This document shows, in pieces, positions 53,733 to 64,000 of a stretch of DNA of 64,000 nt; position 1 is the stretch's first letter, and each line of letters opens with the position of its first letter. A program made the translations under genes and the position numbers. The notes beneath the pieces were generated by a model. The model had not been told where the DNA came from and made no database searches. It saw nothing but the letters and a program-made list of their open reading frames with translations. This DNA comes from Vigna angularis (taxonomy: Eukaryota > Streptophyta > Magnoliopsida > Fabales > Fabaceae): the NCBI RefSeq assembly GCF_016808095.1, contig NC_068975.1:36044001-36108000 (forward strand), read 5' to 3'.

Positions 53733-56204
53733 TTACAACCATTTGTCTTTGTCTTTCATCTCCATTGCTTCTACAAAGCTTTGAGGTTCACCTTCATCAG
53801 TAAAATTAACATATTCATCTGAAAAATACCTTCTTGACGGTTGCTTCTGCCTTGTTGATCGCCTCAATTGGGTTTGTTGCGGAGCATCCTCAATTGGTTG
53901 ATCTTCTTCCGTCAGATTAGGTTGATCAGCTTCTTCAGCCATTTCATCAAGTTGTAACTCTGGTTCAGCTTGATGAGTCTCTCCCCCTAAGTTGTTCATC
54001 ACAATAGGGCTTTGATCACTTATCAACTTAAGTGTTGGTTTCTCCACTTTCTTGATGTCTTGGATTGTCTGATCTTCAAAGAACACCACATCTCTGCTTC
54101 GAACAATCTTTCTGTTTGCAGGATCCCATAATCTGAAACCAAATTCATCTCTTGGAGAACCAAGGTATATGCACTCTTTCGCCTTAGCATCGAGCTTTGC
54201 TCTTTCATCTTTCGGAATGTGAACTAATGCCTTACATCCGAAGACTCTCAAGTTGCGATATGAGGCCTTTTTACCAGACCATACTTCTTCTGGGATCTTA
54301 CCATTCAATGGTCTTGATGGTGATAAGTTGATTAATTGAGTTGCTGTTAGCACTGCCTCCCCCCAGAATGTCTTGGGAAGTTTTGCGTGAGACAACATGC
54401 TTCTGACCTTCTCGGCAATCGTTCTGTTGAATCTTTCAGCCACACCGTTCATTTGAGGTGTTTTGGGAGGTACTTTCTCATGTCTGATCCCATGAGTCTT
54501 GCAATAGTGCTCGAATGGACCTCTGTACTCTCCACTATTATCACTTCTCAAGCATTTCAACTTTCTACCAGTTTCACGTTCAACTGAGGCGTGAAACTCT
54601 TTGAAGATTCGTAGAACTTCATCTTTTCTTTTCAATGGATAGACCCACAATCTTCTAGAGTGGTCATCAATGAAGGTAACAAAATATTGAGCACCACCAA
54701 GGGACCTTTCGGATGTTGAACAGACATCTGAATACACAAGATCCAAAATATGCTCTCTTCTACTTCTATTATCAGATTTATGGAAAGATACTCTGTGCTG
54801 CTTACCTGCTAGGCAGTCTTCACATAATTCAAGTGGTTGTCCTTTTATACTTTGGAGATGATCTTTTGCGAGGATCTCTAATCCCTTCTCGCTCATGTGG
54901 CCCAGTCTTTTATGCCACAACTCCTTACTTTCTTCTTGAGCAACATTCGTCTCTCCTTTGTATATTTTTCCTTGCATGCAGTACAAGGAGCCTTCCTTCT
55001 TGCCTCGAGCAACAATCATGCTTCCTTGACAGAGTTTCCATCTTCCATCGCTGAATTGGTTGTTCATTCCAGCATCATCTAGCTTACCGACTGAGATAAG
55101 GTTTAGACGTATCTCTGGTACATGTCTTACCTCCTTCAGCACAAGTTTGTTTCCATTTTCTGTCGTCAAAGTCACTTCTCCTATGCCCACAATTTTGCTT
55201 GTGACATGATTACCCATCTTCACTGTTCCAAAGTCTCCTTTTTTATAGGATGAGAAGAATCCCTCATGAGGAGTAACATGGAAAGATGCTCTGGTATCTA
55301 CTATCCAAGTGCAGTCATCAAAAGCAATATTTAGATAGTTTACCTCAGTGATAAGGAACACATTCTCATCATTTGATACCACCGCTGTTGTAGTCTTTTC
55401 CTCCAACTTCTTTTTGGGATCTACCATATCAGGGTGTACAGTTCCATTCTTCTGATCTCTCTTCAGGAATCTACATTCTGGCTTCTTGTGACCATCTTTT
55501 CCACAATAAAAGCATGTCAGACCTTTGGAACGAGACTTGAATCTTCCTCGTGACTTTTCACGTTTTCCTTTGCTTCTGTTTTCACTCCTTCCTCTATTCT
55601 CAACAACATTGGCTTCTGAGTGACTACTCGATCCCCTTTCTTTCCTTCTGGATTCTTCATTCAATAAACTGTCTGTGATGTTATCCAGACTGAGCTTTCC
55701 ATCTGGTGCTGAGTTACTGAGAGTGACCACCAACGTGTCCCAACTCTCCGGTAGAGAACTAAGGAGTAGAAGAGCTTGTAATTCATCATCAATCTTCATA
55801 TCTGCTTTCATTAATTGGTTCACAATACCTTTGAAGGTATTGAGATGCTCGATCATATTCTGGTCGTCAGAATACTCCAACTTTACGAGTCGCCTGACTA
55901 GGTGAGCTTTATTTCTCGGAGTCTTCTTTTGAATCATAGATTCAAGCTTTGTCCATAACTCATACGCATCGGTATAAGTCGATACATGCTCAAACAAGCT
56001 TTTGTCGATGTATTTCCGAATCATAGCCACTGTTTTACGATTCAGAATCTCCCAATCTTTTTCGGTCTTCCCTTCCGGAATTTCCGGATTTGTGATCGGC
56101 TCATACAAATCCTTGCAGTATAGATGATCTTCCATCATCGGCTTCCAGTAGGAGTAATTATCCGCAGTTAGCTTGAACATGTCTCCTTCCATCTTGAGTT
56201 TCAC
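53733..56204 (-). CDS. Copia polyprotein, first part: gag, protease, integrase, 823 aa
   Basis: Starts MKLKMEGDMF near the primer site. Gag: about residues 10-200 with YWKPMMEDHL and YELWTKLESM. Zinc knuckle CFYCGKDGHKKPEC (231-244). Protease region at about 300 (WIVDTRASFHV): the Asp-Ser/Thr-Gly triad has Arg at the Gly position (codon 55290-55292), which would be expected to damage the enzyme. GAG-pre-integrase block LWHKRLGHMSEKGLEIL, then the integrase core with DLVYSDVC, a second Asp in CLRSDNSGEY and the Glu in NGVAERFNRT. The tail is acidic and Pro-rich. It ends at a TAA (53733-53735) where related elements read on into reverse transcriptase. Confidence 0.93.
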   Translation of the reverse strand: MKLKMEGDMFKLTADNYSYWKPMMEDHLYCKDLYEPITNPEIPEGKTEKDWEILNRKTVAMIRKYIDKSLFEHVSTYTDAYELWTKLESMIQKKTPRNKAHLVRRLVKLEYSDDQNMIEHLNTFKGIVNQLMKADMKIDDELQALLLLSSLPESWDTLVVTLSNSAPDGKLSLDNITDSLLNEESRRKERGSSSHSEANVVENRGRSENRSKGKREKSRGRFKSRSKGLTCFYCGKDGHKKPECRFLKRDQKNGTVHPDMVDPKKKLEEKTTTAVVSNDENVFLITEVNYLNIAFDDCTWIVDTRASFHVTPHEGFFSSYKKGDFGTVKMGNHVTSKIVGIGEVTLTTENGNKLVLKEVRHVPEIRLNLISVGKLDDAGMNNQFSDGRWKLCQGSMIVARGKKEGSLYCMQGKIYKGETNVAQEESKELWHKRLGHMSEKGLEILAKDHLQSIKGQPLELCEDCLAGKQHRVSFHKSDNRSRREHILDLVYSDVCSTSERSLGGAQYFVTFIDDHSRRLWVYPLKRKDEVLRIFKEFHASVERETGRKLKCLRSDNSGEYRGPFEHYCKTHGIRHEKVPPKTPQMNGVAERFNRTIAEKVRSMLSHAKLPKTFWGEAVLTATQLINLSPSRPLNGKIPEEVWSGKKASYRNLRVFGCKALVHIPKDERAKLDAKAKECIYLGSPRDEFGFRLWDPANRKIVRSRDVVFFEDQTIQDIKKVEKPTLKLISDQSPIVMNNLGGETHQAEPELQLDEMAEEADQPNLTEEDQPIEDAPQQTQLRRSTRQKQPSRRYFSDEYVNFTDEGEPQSFVEAMEMKDKDKWL

Positions 56205-56229
56205 AGGACCGTGACTTTTCGAATCGGTA

Positions 56230-56242
56230 GCTCTGATACCAC
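56230..56242 (-). other. Copia primer-binding site
   Basis: Next to the 5' LTR in element orientation: GTGGTATCAGAGC, complementary to the 3' end of initiator tRNA-Met, the usual plant Copia primer. Confidence 0.85.
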
Positions 56243-56797
56243 TGTTGGGAAACAGCGGTATTTGTTCCCTCCTCTGTGAACCCCAAAATGGGCACTGTGC
56301 GGAAGCGTAAAAATTAAAGCGTAAGGAAAGAGAAAATTAACACTGGAAATTTTAACGTGGAAAATCTTCTCGGAAAAAACCACGGGACCTAGTCCAGAAA
56401 ATTATCTCCACTATAAAAGTAGGATTACAGTGTTTCTCTCACTCTCTGAGGATCTCTCTGTAAATATCTCACCCTCTCGGATGGTACACAAAACTCTCAC
56501 TTTCCACTCACAGTATCTTCTATTGTACTGTGTCTACACCTCTCGGTATTTCTCTCACACACAAAAAACTCTATTTCTCTCCTTCACCGTGGCTCTCTTT
56601 TCTTCACGGTGGTATTCTCCTTCTTTGTGTTGGTGTGTGGCTTCACTTCTTGCTTCTCAATTTATGGAAGAAGAAAGTGCAAGAGTCCAAGAATGAAGGT
56701 TGTGGCTTGGAGCATTTTACGGAAGATTAGCAATGAGTGAGTGGTGCTTTTGGTTGGTGGCAGACAAAGCTTTCCACCATTTTTGTTTTATTCAACA
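56243..56797 (-). repeat. Copia 5' LTR
   Basis: 555 bp, the partner of 51612-52166. It drives transcription of the element toward lower coordinates. Confidence 0.95.
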
Positions 56798-56802
56798 ACA
56801 AT
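56798..56802 (+). repeat. Target site duplication of the Copia element, right
   Basis: ACAAT, matching 51607-51611. Confidence 0.9.
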
Positions 56803-59800
56803 ATATGCATTATTTGTTGTGCCAAACGTTCAATTATATTATTAACTTGAACGTCATAGTACCTTTGCCAGATACCCACCCACACGGTTTGGATAAGGAG
56901 AAAGAAAAATGAACAGCGTCACTTGGAAGATGAAAAACAACTAGAAAATCTTTCTGGTCTTCAAGACAATTTGTATTGCGGACTTCAACCCTATACCCAA
57001 AACACTTTCCATAATTTTTTTACTCTCAACATTAAATGAAAAAGAAGGCATTTAATAATTTTGTTGATTGGTCTGACGTAAATCTAACCTTGTGAAACTT
57101 TATTTTAGTATAGGTGTTAGGAAGCTAGGTGTTAATGCTACTAAGGATGATATTCAATCTATTGAGAAGGGAAGTCTCTCTACCTAAAGTCAATAAATCA
57201 ATAAGTGTAAAGGAGATGTATTAAAAAACCTCAAATTTATTATAAATAAATGTTTCCAATTGTGCCTTGAATCGAAATAATGATAACATGAAATTGATAA
57301 TGATTTCGGACGATCTGTTTATCACGCATAATCATGACAGAACATAAATAAAATAATAAGTTAAATATATTTTTAACTTTAACTCTCACATAAAATTGGA
57401 ATCCATTCTAAATTTTAATATATATAAATTTTAAAAGTGAATCATATAATCATTTTAATATAATTAAGTAAAATTTGTTTGACCTAACAAATATGTTTTT
57501 CAATTAGAATTAAAACGAAAATGTATTAAACAAAATAAACAATTCAAATGTTATTATTAAATTAAATGTGTTTGGCATATAAAATTTAATTGGTTAAAAT
57601 TATTATATTTATTAATGTTTAAAATTTAAAAATTTTAAAAATATCAAAGTTTTAGATAAAAATGAATTTTAATTTAAAATCAAAATCTATGAACTAGTTA
57701 CAGATTTCATAAGGATTACCTTAAAAATATTTTGTTTATATCATATTGTTCTTTTTTTTTTTCATTTATCTTTTCATCGCTATATATGTTCCTATCTAAA
57801 AATTTAGAACCTCAAAAATAGAATTAGAAAAGAGAGAATTATGTGTTTTTCTTGCTTGCATGAAATTTTGATTTTTTTTTTCTCAATTTTAACATAAATA
57901 ATAGTAAATAAAAAATTGAATTCATATATTATATTATCATACTATTTTAAAAACCTTAAATTATTTGTTTGTAGATCTTTTTTCTTATATATTAGTTAAC
58001 TTTTTTATATTTAATTTCAAAATAACAATAATATTTTTATGTAAAACAGGATGATTTTATCTTATCATGATCTATGATTATTATTTTTGTCATTTTTATT
58101 AAAAATGTAATTAAATATGATAATTTAATATCTTATTATTAAAAAAAGTTGTTATTTAATTATTTAAAAAAAATGGCTTTCAATATGATATATATAAAAT
58201 GTAAATGGGATGTTACATCTAATTTTATTTATTTTCATATACATTATTGGCATTTGATTATATTATGAATTTATTCATTTTAATGTCAATATTTACATTT
58301 TTTAATTATAAGTTGAAAATGAATAAAAACGTTTAAAAAATGCAAATGGTTGATGAAGTAGACTCCAAACTCAAACCTTCATAACTTTAGTTTAGTAATT
58401 GTTTTCAGCGAAGTAAAACAAGTTGATCACTTTTGGTATATATAGCTTTCAACTTTGAATCGGTATATACCTTTTTGGTATTTGAGGATAGAGTTTAGCG
58501 TTTTTAATAGAAGGAATCTAAAACGTGTTTGTTTCATTTCTTGTACGTATATGATAGGTGTTTTATGAGGGGCATGATATTTAAGAAAAAGTAATGACAC
58601 GTGGGGTATACCAATCATGAAAAACTCTTACAACTATTGAAGGGATTTCTGGACCCTCACCAACAGTATGAACTTTCACTACTGCCACCCATTCAACTCC
58701 AAAATAAGAAACATTATCTGATGATGGTTCAATAATAGCAAAAAACATAATCGAAGTCCTGATTTTTTCAATAAAGTTGTTTGATTCTTGTAACTTTTTC
58801 AAATTTGTCTATCATAATAATTTGGCTTAAATATTTTTTTCTTTTATTTTCGTCAATTTTATTTAATATGAAATTTATTTTTTTTCCTTATGTTTAATGT
58901 AGTTTATATTTTAATAAATTATGTTCAATTTTATATTTTTTTAATGTAAATTAAAATTATATATACAATATTATATGTTAAATTAATATTAATCTTATAT
59001 GTCAAGTCAGTATAAATGTAATTTATCAAATGTATTGTATTCAATTCAAATTTTGATTAATTTTATTAAATTTAGTCTTCATTTTTGTTAATTTTATTTA
59101 ATTTAATGTTAATTTTTGTTAATTTTATCCAATTTAATTTTAATTTTAAATTTTAGAAAGAAAATTCTCTATTATTTTTAAAATTAAATGAAAAAACTCC
59201 GTTATTTTTAAAATTAAAAGAAAATTCTTCATTGATTTTAAAATTAAAAGAATATTTTTTTATCATTTTTTAATTTAGAAGAAAAATTATTCATTATTTT
59301 TAAACCAATTCTAACTTTATTTTTTACATTAAAAAAACAAATACAATTATTATATTTCAATAATATAATTTGAGTTGGTATAAAAATAATGAAAAAAAAA
59401 TATTTAATAAAATTATAAATTTTAGTAAAAATTAAATGCAGTGTCAATTTAGAAAAGAACAAGTTGAGATTAAATTAAAAAATTAATAAAATTTGAAACT
59501 AAATTAAATAAAATTAAAACTAAATTAAATATAAAAAACTAATACTTATACTAAAAACTAATTTAAAAAGTGACATTAATACTGATATCTGACAAAAATG
59601 TCTATTTAATACGTAGATATTTTTTAATTAAAAGAAAATAAAAAAGAAAATAAAAATTTACAAATTAGCATGTAATATACTGTTTATCTTCCATTAATAA
59701 TATTGAAAAGAAAAACTAAATTAAACATTATTTATCAAAATAAACATTATATTGAACTTTTAAAAGAAAATAAGTTTCACATTAAAGTAGATGAAGACAA

Positions 59801-60369
59801 AAAAGAATTATTTAAGCCTAATCATTTCGAAGAATAATTGTATCAGAATGATAAATTTTTGTCGACAACTTTACTTTCTTTATTTGCATAATTTTGTCTC
59901 CGCGCACAATTGTTGAGTGCTATGTCCAGTTGTAATGTTTGTGACACATTTAGATAGTTAAATAGAAATTTTACTCCTTTTAAAATACACAAATACTTTT
60001 TAAATTATATCTTTTAATAGGTTTTGAAACCACCGTTTTTAATTCATAATATAATAAGATAATTATACGTTCATTTTTATTTTACAGGATAGTGGAAAAA
60101 TATAAAAATTCAATAACAAAAATGAACCCATAAACTGAAGGAGTATTTAGAGTATCTTTTACTCATTGTCTCACTTGAGGATTATCGTATTTTGAAGAAA
60201 AATATTTTTTAATAATTTTTTTTGACAATATTTTTATAATAATTTATGATTGTTCCATTTTAAATATGCATACCAATAAAATAATAACAAATAATTTTAC
60301 ACAATTGTGAAAAAGTTATTAAAAAAAACTATTAAATATTATAATTTGTTTCAGTAGAATTGTGTAGGC
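56803..60369. other. AT-rich spacer
   Basis: No gene recognised. 58840-59700 is extremely AT-rich with repeated TTTTTAAAATTAAA-type phrases. The minus ORF at 58581-58802 has a few peptide-like words but no family motif. At about 60185-60350 there is a weak inverted-repeat resemblance to the MITE at 35 kb (TTTTGACAATATTTTTATAA), too degraded to call. Confidence 0.4.
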
Positions 60370-61080
60370 CGAGATACGTGCGCAATGAATCACTTTCGCT
60401 CCTTCCTGTAATACTGTGGTCGTCTCGTCTCCTTCCTATAGAAAGTTCTTTGAGAGAAGATGGATTGGATACCTGCAAAGGCACTCCGACGCTCAAGTCA
60501 GAAAAAGGATGAGTTTCACTGCTCTCAGTTTACTCGAAGAAGAAGATATTATTTTCTTTCTTAATTTCTCTCTCAAGGGAAAAAAGCGTACATTTTTTTT
60601 CTCTTATTTTGCATATTTATCCAAGTAATAATGAACCGTTTATCTTAAATTCCGGTTGGTTGAGAATCTGGTTCTGGAGAGTATAACCGTTAAGTCGTAC
60701 TAGATACTGGGTCAGTTGACTCCGTAATTTGCGGCTTTATAACCGGATACATCCAACAACCGCTCTCTCAGGATTAAGATGTCGGACCGACCGCTCTTCA
60801 GTTCAATCAATAGACGATCGTTAGATAACGATCGCTTACGACGGTTGACGTCAATGGTGGCGGAGACCAATCCTAGGATGTCCTTAACCGATCGTTCCTC
60901 TCAGTAAGTGGACGATCGGTTAAGGTCCTCTTAATAAGTGGACGATCGGTTAAAAGCGACCGTACGCTGTCTATCATCAACAATCGCCTAAGTTATTAAT
61001 CGATCGTTTCAGTTAACCTAAACGATCGTTCCTCTTAATAAGTGGACGATCGATGATTCAGGTAATCTACCGTACATAAT
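60370..61080. mobile_element. GC-rich LTR-like fragment with CGATCG-rich repeats
   Basis: A sharp change to higher GC. ATACCTGCAAAGGCACTCCG followed by ACGCTCAAGTCAG (about 60469-60501) is a phrase I associate with plant retrotransposon LTRs. From 60780 on, CGATCG cores recur within short near-repeats (CCTCTTAATAAGTGGACGAT, three times). No second LTR or coding part was seen, so this is a solo or truncated LTR. Confidence 0.5.
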
Positions 61081-62592
61081 CCTATTTTAAAAGTTGACAC
61101 ACAAATTTGTTTTTCCCTCCCATATACATTGCCTCGACTTTTCTCTCCCAAAGTAGTTTGAATTTTTTGTGCTTCATTTTATAAAACCATAACCATAACA
61201 TTTTTTTAAAATATTAAAATTGCATTTTTATTTTTAAATATTAGAAAAATAAGGACTTAAAATAATATATAAAAAAATTAACACCGAGCATGTGAGTACC
61301 TGCTGGTGAGAATTTGACATTAAGTTATTTTTTTACCTTAATTATTTTATTAAATTTAATTCTCTTCCTGTCATATTCTCTCTCTATATATAATGAAAAT
61401 AGTTTATAAGGTCGTATGAGTTCTTTCAGCTAGTTTTCTACACATAATTAATTTTACGTTGTTTACCCACATTACAAGCAAATAAAAAGTAGTTGATAAG
61501 TGTATGGCAGCTCTAAACTAAAATATATGAGATAATCCAAATTAAAATAGTAACTAATTAATTTTAGTATTTTTTTTCCGTATATTATGAATATTAAATT
61601 TATTTTACTAGTTTTATTAATTATTACTTTTTCACAAAAAAATATTTAGATAAGGTAATTGCCTATATTTTTTATTTAATGTTCGTAATAAATTATATGT
61701 ATTATTTTTTCATACTTAAATCTATATTTTTTTTCCATTAGTTACTCTTTGTCAAATTTGTTAATACGACATTCGATCATTTTACGTACAAGTCGATTTC
61801 ATGAATTGCTTATCACATCATTTATTCATTGATCATAATTTATTTTTTAATAAAAGAAGTGTACAATCTTGTTAATGAATGATTTGATGAGGTTAAATAA
61901 AAACGTTAAATGTTTTCATTTCTAAAAATGTGGAATATTTTTTAGTTCCTATACGATATTTAATTTAACTCTATTAGTATTTTAATTTTAAAATTAGTTG
62001 ATATATATATATATACCTATTGTAAGGGTGAAGTGATTGTTTCGTAAAGGCCCATAAAGAGTGGGCTTATGTTTGTTGCACCGAACTACGATCAAAAAGG
62101 CCCTTTTGCTTCCTGCACCTCACAAAAATAGGAAAAGACTTAGACATATTTTTATCAATGGACCATATCACCGTTGTCACGGTTGCTACCTTTTCATAAT
62201 CATCGCTGCCTTATAGAAAGAAGAAGTAAGAAAATGAGGAAAAAAAAAAACTAGTTCTGAAAAGCTTTTTCTATAACTCTTTTTTATGTATTACAGAAAG
62301 TCTATTTCATTCTAAAAAACATCATATAAGTTCCAAAAAGTTTATTCAGCAAATTCTTTTATGCAAAACCTGTTCTAAAATTCCAGAAATTTTATTTCGA
62401 GAGAAAATTTGTTTCAAAAGATTTATTTCCTAAATTCTGAAAAACTTGTTCCTGAAAAACATGTAATAAGAAAATCACTTACTTGAAAATTTGGCGGTAC
62501 ACAAAGAAATTATGAGGGTATAGGAAGTAAAAGCTTCAAAAGAGAATGACTCTTGGGCCCAAATAAACAAACAACTAAGTGGATAAACTAAT
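61081..62592. other. Unassigned spacer
   Basis: AT-rich. About 62030-62140 contains GTAAAGGCCCATAAA and CTTCCTGCACCTCAC, faintly like the sequence near 21500, suggesting shared repeat debris. No gene. Confidence 0.35.
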
Positions 62593-62601
62593 CTAATTTA
62601 A
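62593..62601 (+). repeat. 9-bp target duplication, left
   Basis: CTAATTTAA, repeated at 63529-63537 flanking the Mutator-type element. Confidence 0.85.
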
Positions 62602-63528
62602 GGGTGTTGCTCCCTCTACCACCCCAAGTGCTCCTGCACCTCTCACTATTTTTTTTATTCCAAAAATACTCTACACCTCTCCATTATTATCTTTTATTTC
62701 AAAAATACCCTACATCTCCCCACTATATTCAACAATCTTTTTATTTCTCTCTCCACATTAATGGAGCATTCACATGGTTCAGATTTAAACCTGTGATATA
62801 TTGCAAAATTTTATTTACACTTTCCTTTAAATAAGTTTGATTCAATCTTATTTTCACTGTTCAATATATATATTTTTTCTTCAAATTACTTAATAAATGG
62901 TAAAATTTTGTTCTAAATTTCTAGAAAAATGTTTATATATGTGTGTGTTTTTTTTACATTTAATATCTATAATTTTTAACATTATATTATGTTTTAACTT
63001 ACCGACATGTTTGACTCAAATAACTTGAATAAAGTATTTAATTTATTAGATAAATAATATAAAAATATTATTAAATACTTAAAATATAAAAGAAAAGTTA
63101 TTTGTTAAAGATTTGAAATTTATTTAGTTCTTTTGTCATTATAAAGTTAGTATATAATAATAATATATTATTTACTATTAATATTATTATGTTTATTATT
63201 TTGTATTTGCATCTAACTTTTAAGTTTATAAAATGAAAGTGATAGAAACACTAATATTGAAGTTTCCTCTGAATTTTATATTTTGCAATATATCACAAGC
63301 TTAAATCTAAGCCATATAAATGTTTCATTAATGCAGAGAGAGAAAGAGAAAGATTGTTGAGGATAGTGGGGAGGTGTAGGGTATTTTTGGAATAAAAGAA
63401 AATAGTGGGGAGGTGTAGAATATTTTTGGAACAAAAAAAAATAATGGGGAGATGTAAAATATTTTTGGAATAAAAGAAAATAGTGGGGAAGTGCAGAAGT
63501 ACTTAGGATGGTGGAGGGAGCAACACCC
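62602..63528. mobile_element. Mutator-type MITE, 927 bp, long TIRs and 9-bp target duplication
   Basis: Begins GGGTGTTGCTCCCTC and ends with the inverse. The arms match over more than 150 bp with indels; the inner part includes TGATATATTGCAAAAT and its inverse. A 9-bp direct repeat (CTAATTTAA) flanks it on both sides, the signature of Mutator-superfamily insertion. The right arm carries a tandem repeat of about 38 bp (GTGGGGAGGTGTAG... units, about 3.5 copies, 63369-63490), fewer in the left arm. No transposase is encoded, so it must have been moved in trans. Confidence 0.85.
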
Positions 63529-63537
63529 CTAATTTAA
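63529..63537 (+). repeat. 9-bp target duplication, right
   Basis: CTAATTTAA, matching 62593-62601. Confidence 0.85.
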
Positions 63538-64000
63538 TTGTCTTAAATTTGAGATCCAATGAATTAAAAAAAAACTCAGGAAATACTTTATCACGTAATA
63601 TATTTTTTTCCTTTTAAGGTTCACAAATAAATTATTTACTAGCCCTACCATTTTAATATATCTATGTAAAAGCTACCTAATTCCATAATTGGAAGGATTA
63701 AAGTATCACTCTGGCCTAAATTCTCTCCAAACAAATCCTTGATCCGACCAACCCAGTTTTTCGTGGTTGCATAACATCGCAAATTCTATATATAATTCCT
63801 CTATATTTCATTATTTTCTTATTTAAAAAAATCTTATTTACCTTCTCCTTCTCTTTTTTTCCTCTTAAAAAAAGTATAAGAAAAATCTTATATTTTTAAT
63901 AAGTACATGGTAAGTCTCTTTGGCGCATAATCAGCTGATGCTGTCACTTACAATATTCTCTGGAATTATCCATTCTCTATTTACTGTCATGGGGAGAACA
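63538..64000. other. Unassigned right end
   Basis: No gene recognised before the window ends. Confidence 0.4.

Larger units (their letters stand above)
51612..56797 (-). mobile_element. Full-length Ty1/Copia retrotransposon, 5.2 kb
   Basis: 555-bp LTRs at 51612-52166 (3' LTR) and 56243-56797 (5' LTR), TG..CA ends, 5-bp ACAAT target duplication, primer site, polypurine tract, and a gag-protease-integrase-RT-RNase H order that defines Copia. By eye the LTRs differ at only two positions, so the insertion is recent. The polyprotein is broken by one in-frame stop, so this copy is probably not self-sufficient. The domain sequences look closest to Tork/Tnt1-like elements (from memory; moderate certainty). 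Confidence 0.95.

Noticed and set aside
58581..58802. Minus-strand ORF with peptide-like composition
   Set aside because: No homology recognised, no splice partners and embedded in AT-rich repeats.

Overview
The window looks like nuclear DNA of a dicot plant, most likely a phaseoloid legume (Vigna/Phaseolus type). The reasons are split genes with GT-AG introns, very AT-rich gene-poor spacers, nuclear genes for plastid proteins with transit peptides, a Copia element, several MITEs, and a TRIM-like repeat whose LTR resembles ones I associate with legumes. The species is inferred, not shown.

Layout. 0.2-2.7 kb (minus): a complete seven-exon bHLH112-type transcription factor. 2.9-15.8 kb: a gene desert with a TRIM-like element (3.4-3.75 kb), a long TA tract, a near-perfect hairpin element at 13.5 kb and two CG-rich islands of cis motifs. 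15.8-19.7 kb (plus): two nuclear genes for plastid proteins in tandem, ribosomal protein L11 (PRPL11) and the RNA-editing factor MORF9. They share a roughly 200-bp homologous promoter and 5' leader that stops at each start codon. 23.2-24.2 kb (plus): a single-exon Tyr/Gly-rich protein of the At5g39570 (PLD-regulated protein 1) type. 25.6-26.1 kb: a MITE inserted in a TA tract. 27.6-28.4 kb (plus): a secreted DUF538 protein. 29.6-33.3 kb (minus): two tandem DYT1-like bHLH genes, which by homology act in tapetum and pollen development.

37.8-48.7 kb (minus): a terpene synthase cluster. It holds one apparently intact seven-exon TPS-g-like gene (523 aa), one decayed copy (LTR-type insertion in exon 3, lost splice acceptor, frameshift and early stop), and duplicated flanks at 34.4-36.0 kb that suggest a third copy was lost. 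An uninterrupted GA microsatellite of about 1.38 kb lies between the two TPS copies, about 0.9 kb upstream of the intact gene.

49.4-64 kb: transposon-rich. A long-TIR element (49.4-50.8 kb) is followed by a young, full-length Copia retrotransposon (51.6-56.8 kb: 555-bp LTRs differing at two positions, perfect 5-bp target duplication, one stop codon splitting the polyprotein). Then come a GC-rich LTR-like fragment (60.4-61.1 kb) and a Mutator-type MITE with a 9-bp target duplication (62.6-63.5 kb).

How the genes relate. PRPL11 (plastid translation) and MORF9 (plastid RNA editing) both serve plastid gene expression and may be co-expressed through their shared leader. The two DYT1 copies and the TPS copies are local tandem families. 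No novel multi-gene system with a defined function was recognised. The most unusual items are the shared promoter between unrelated plastid genes, the eroding TPS array and the giant GA tract. All exon models were made by eye from splice signals and family homology.
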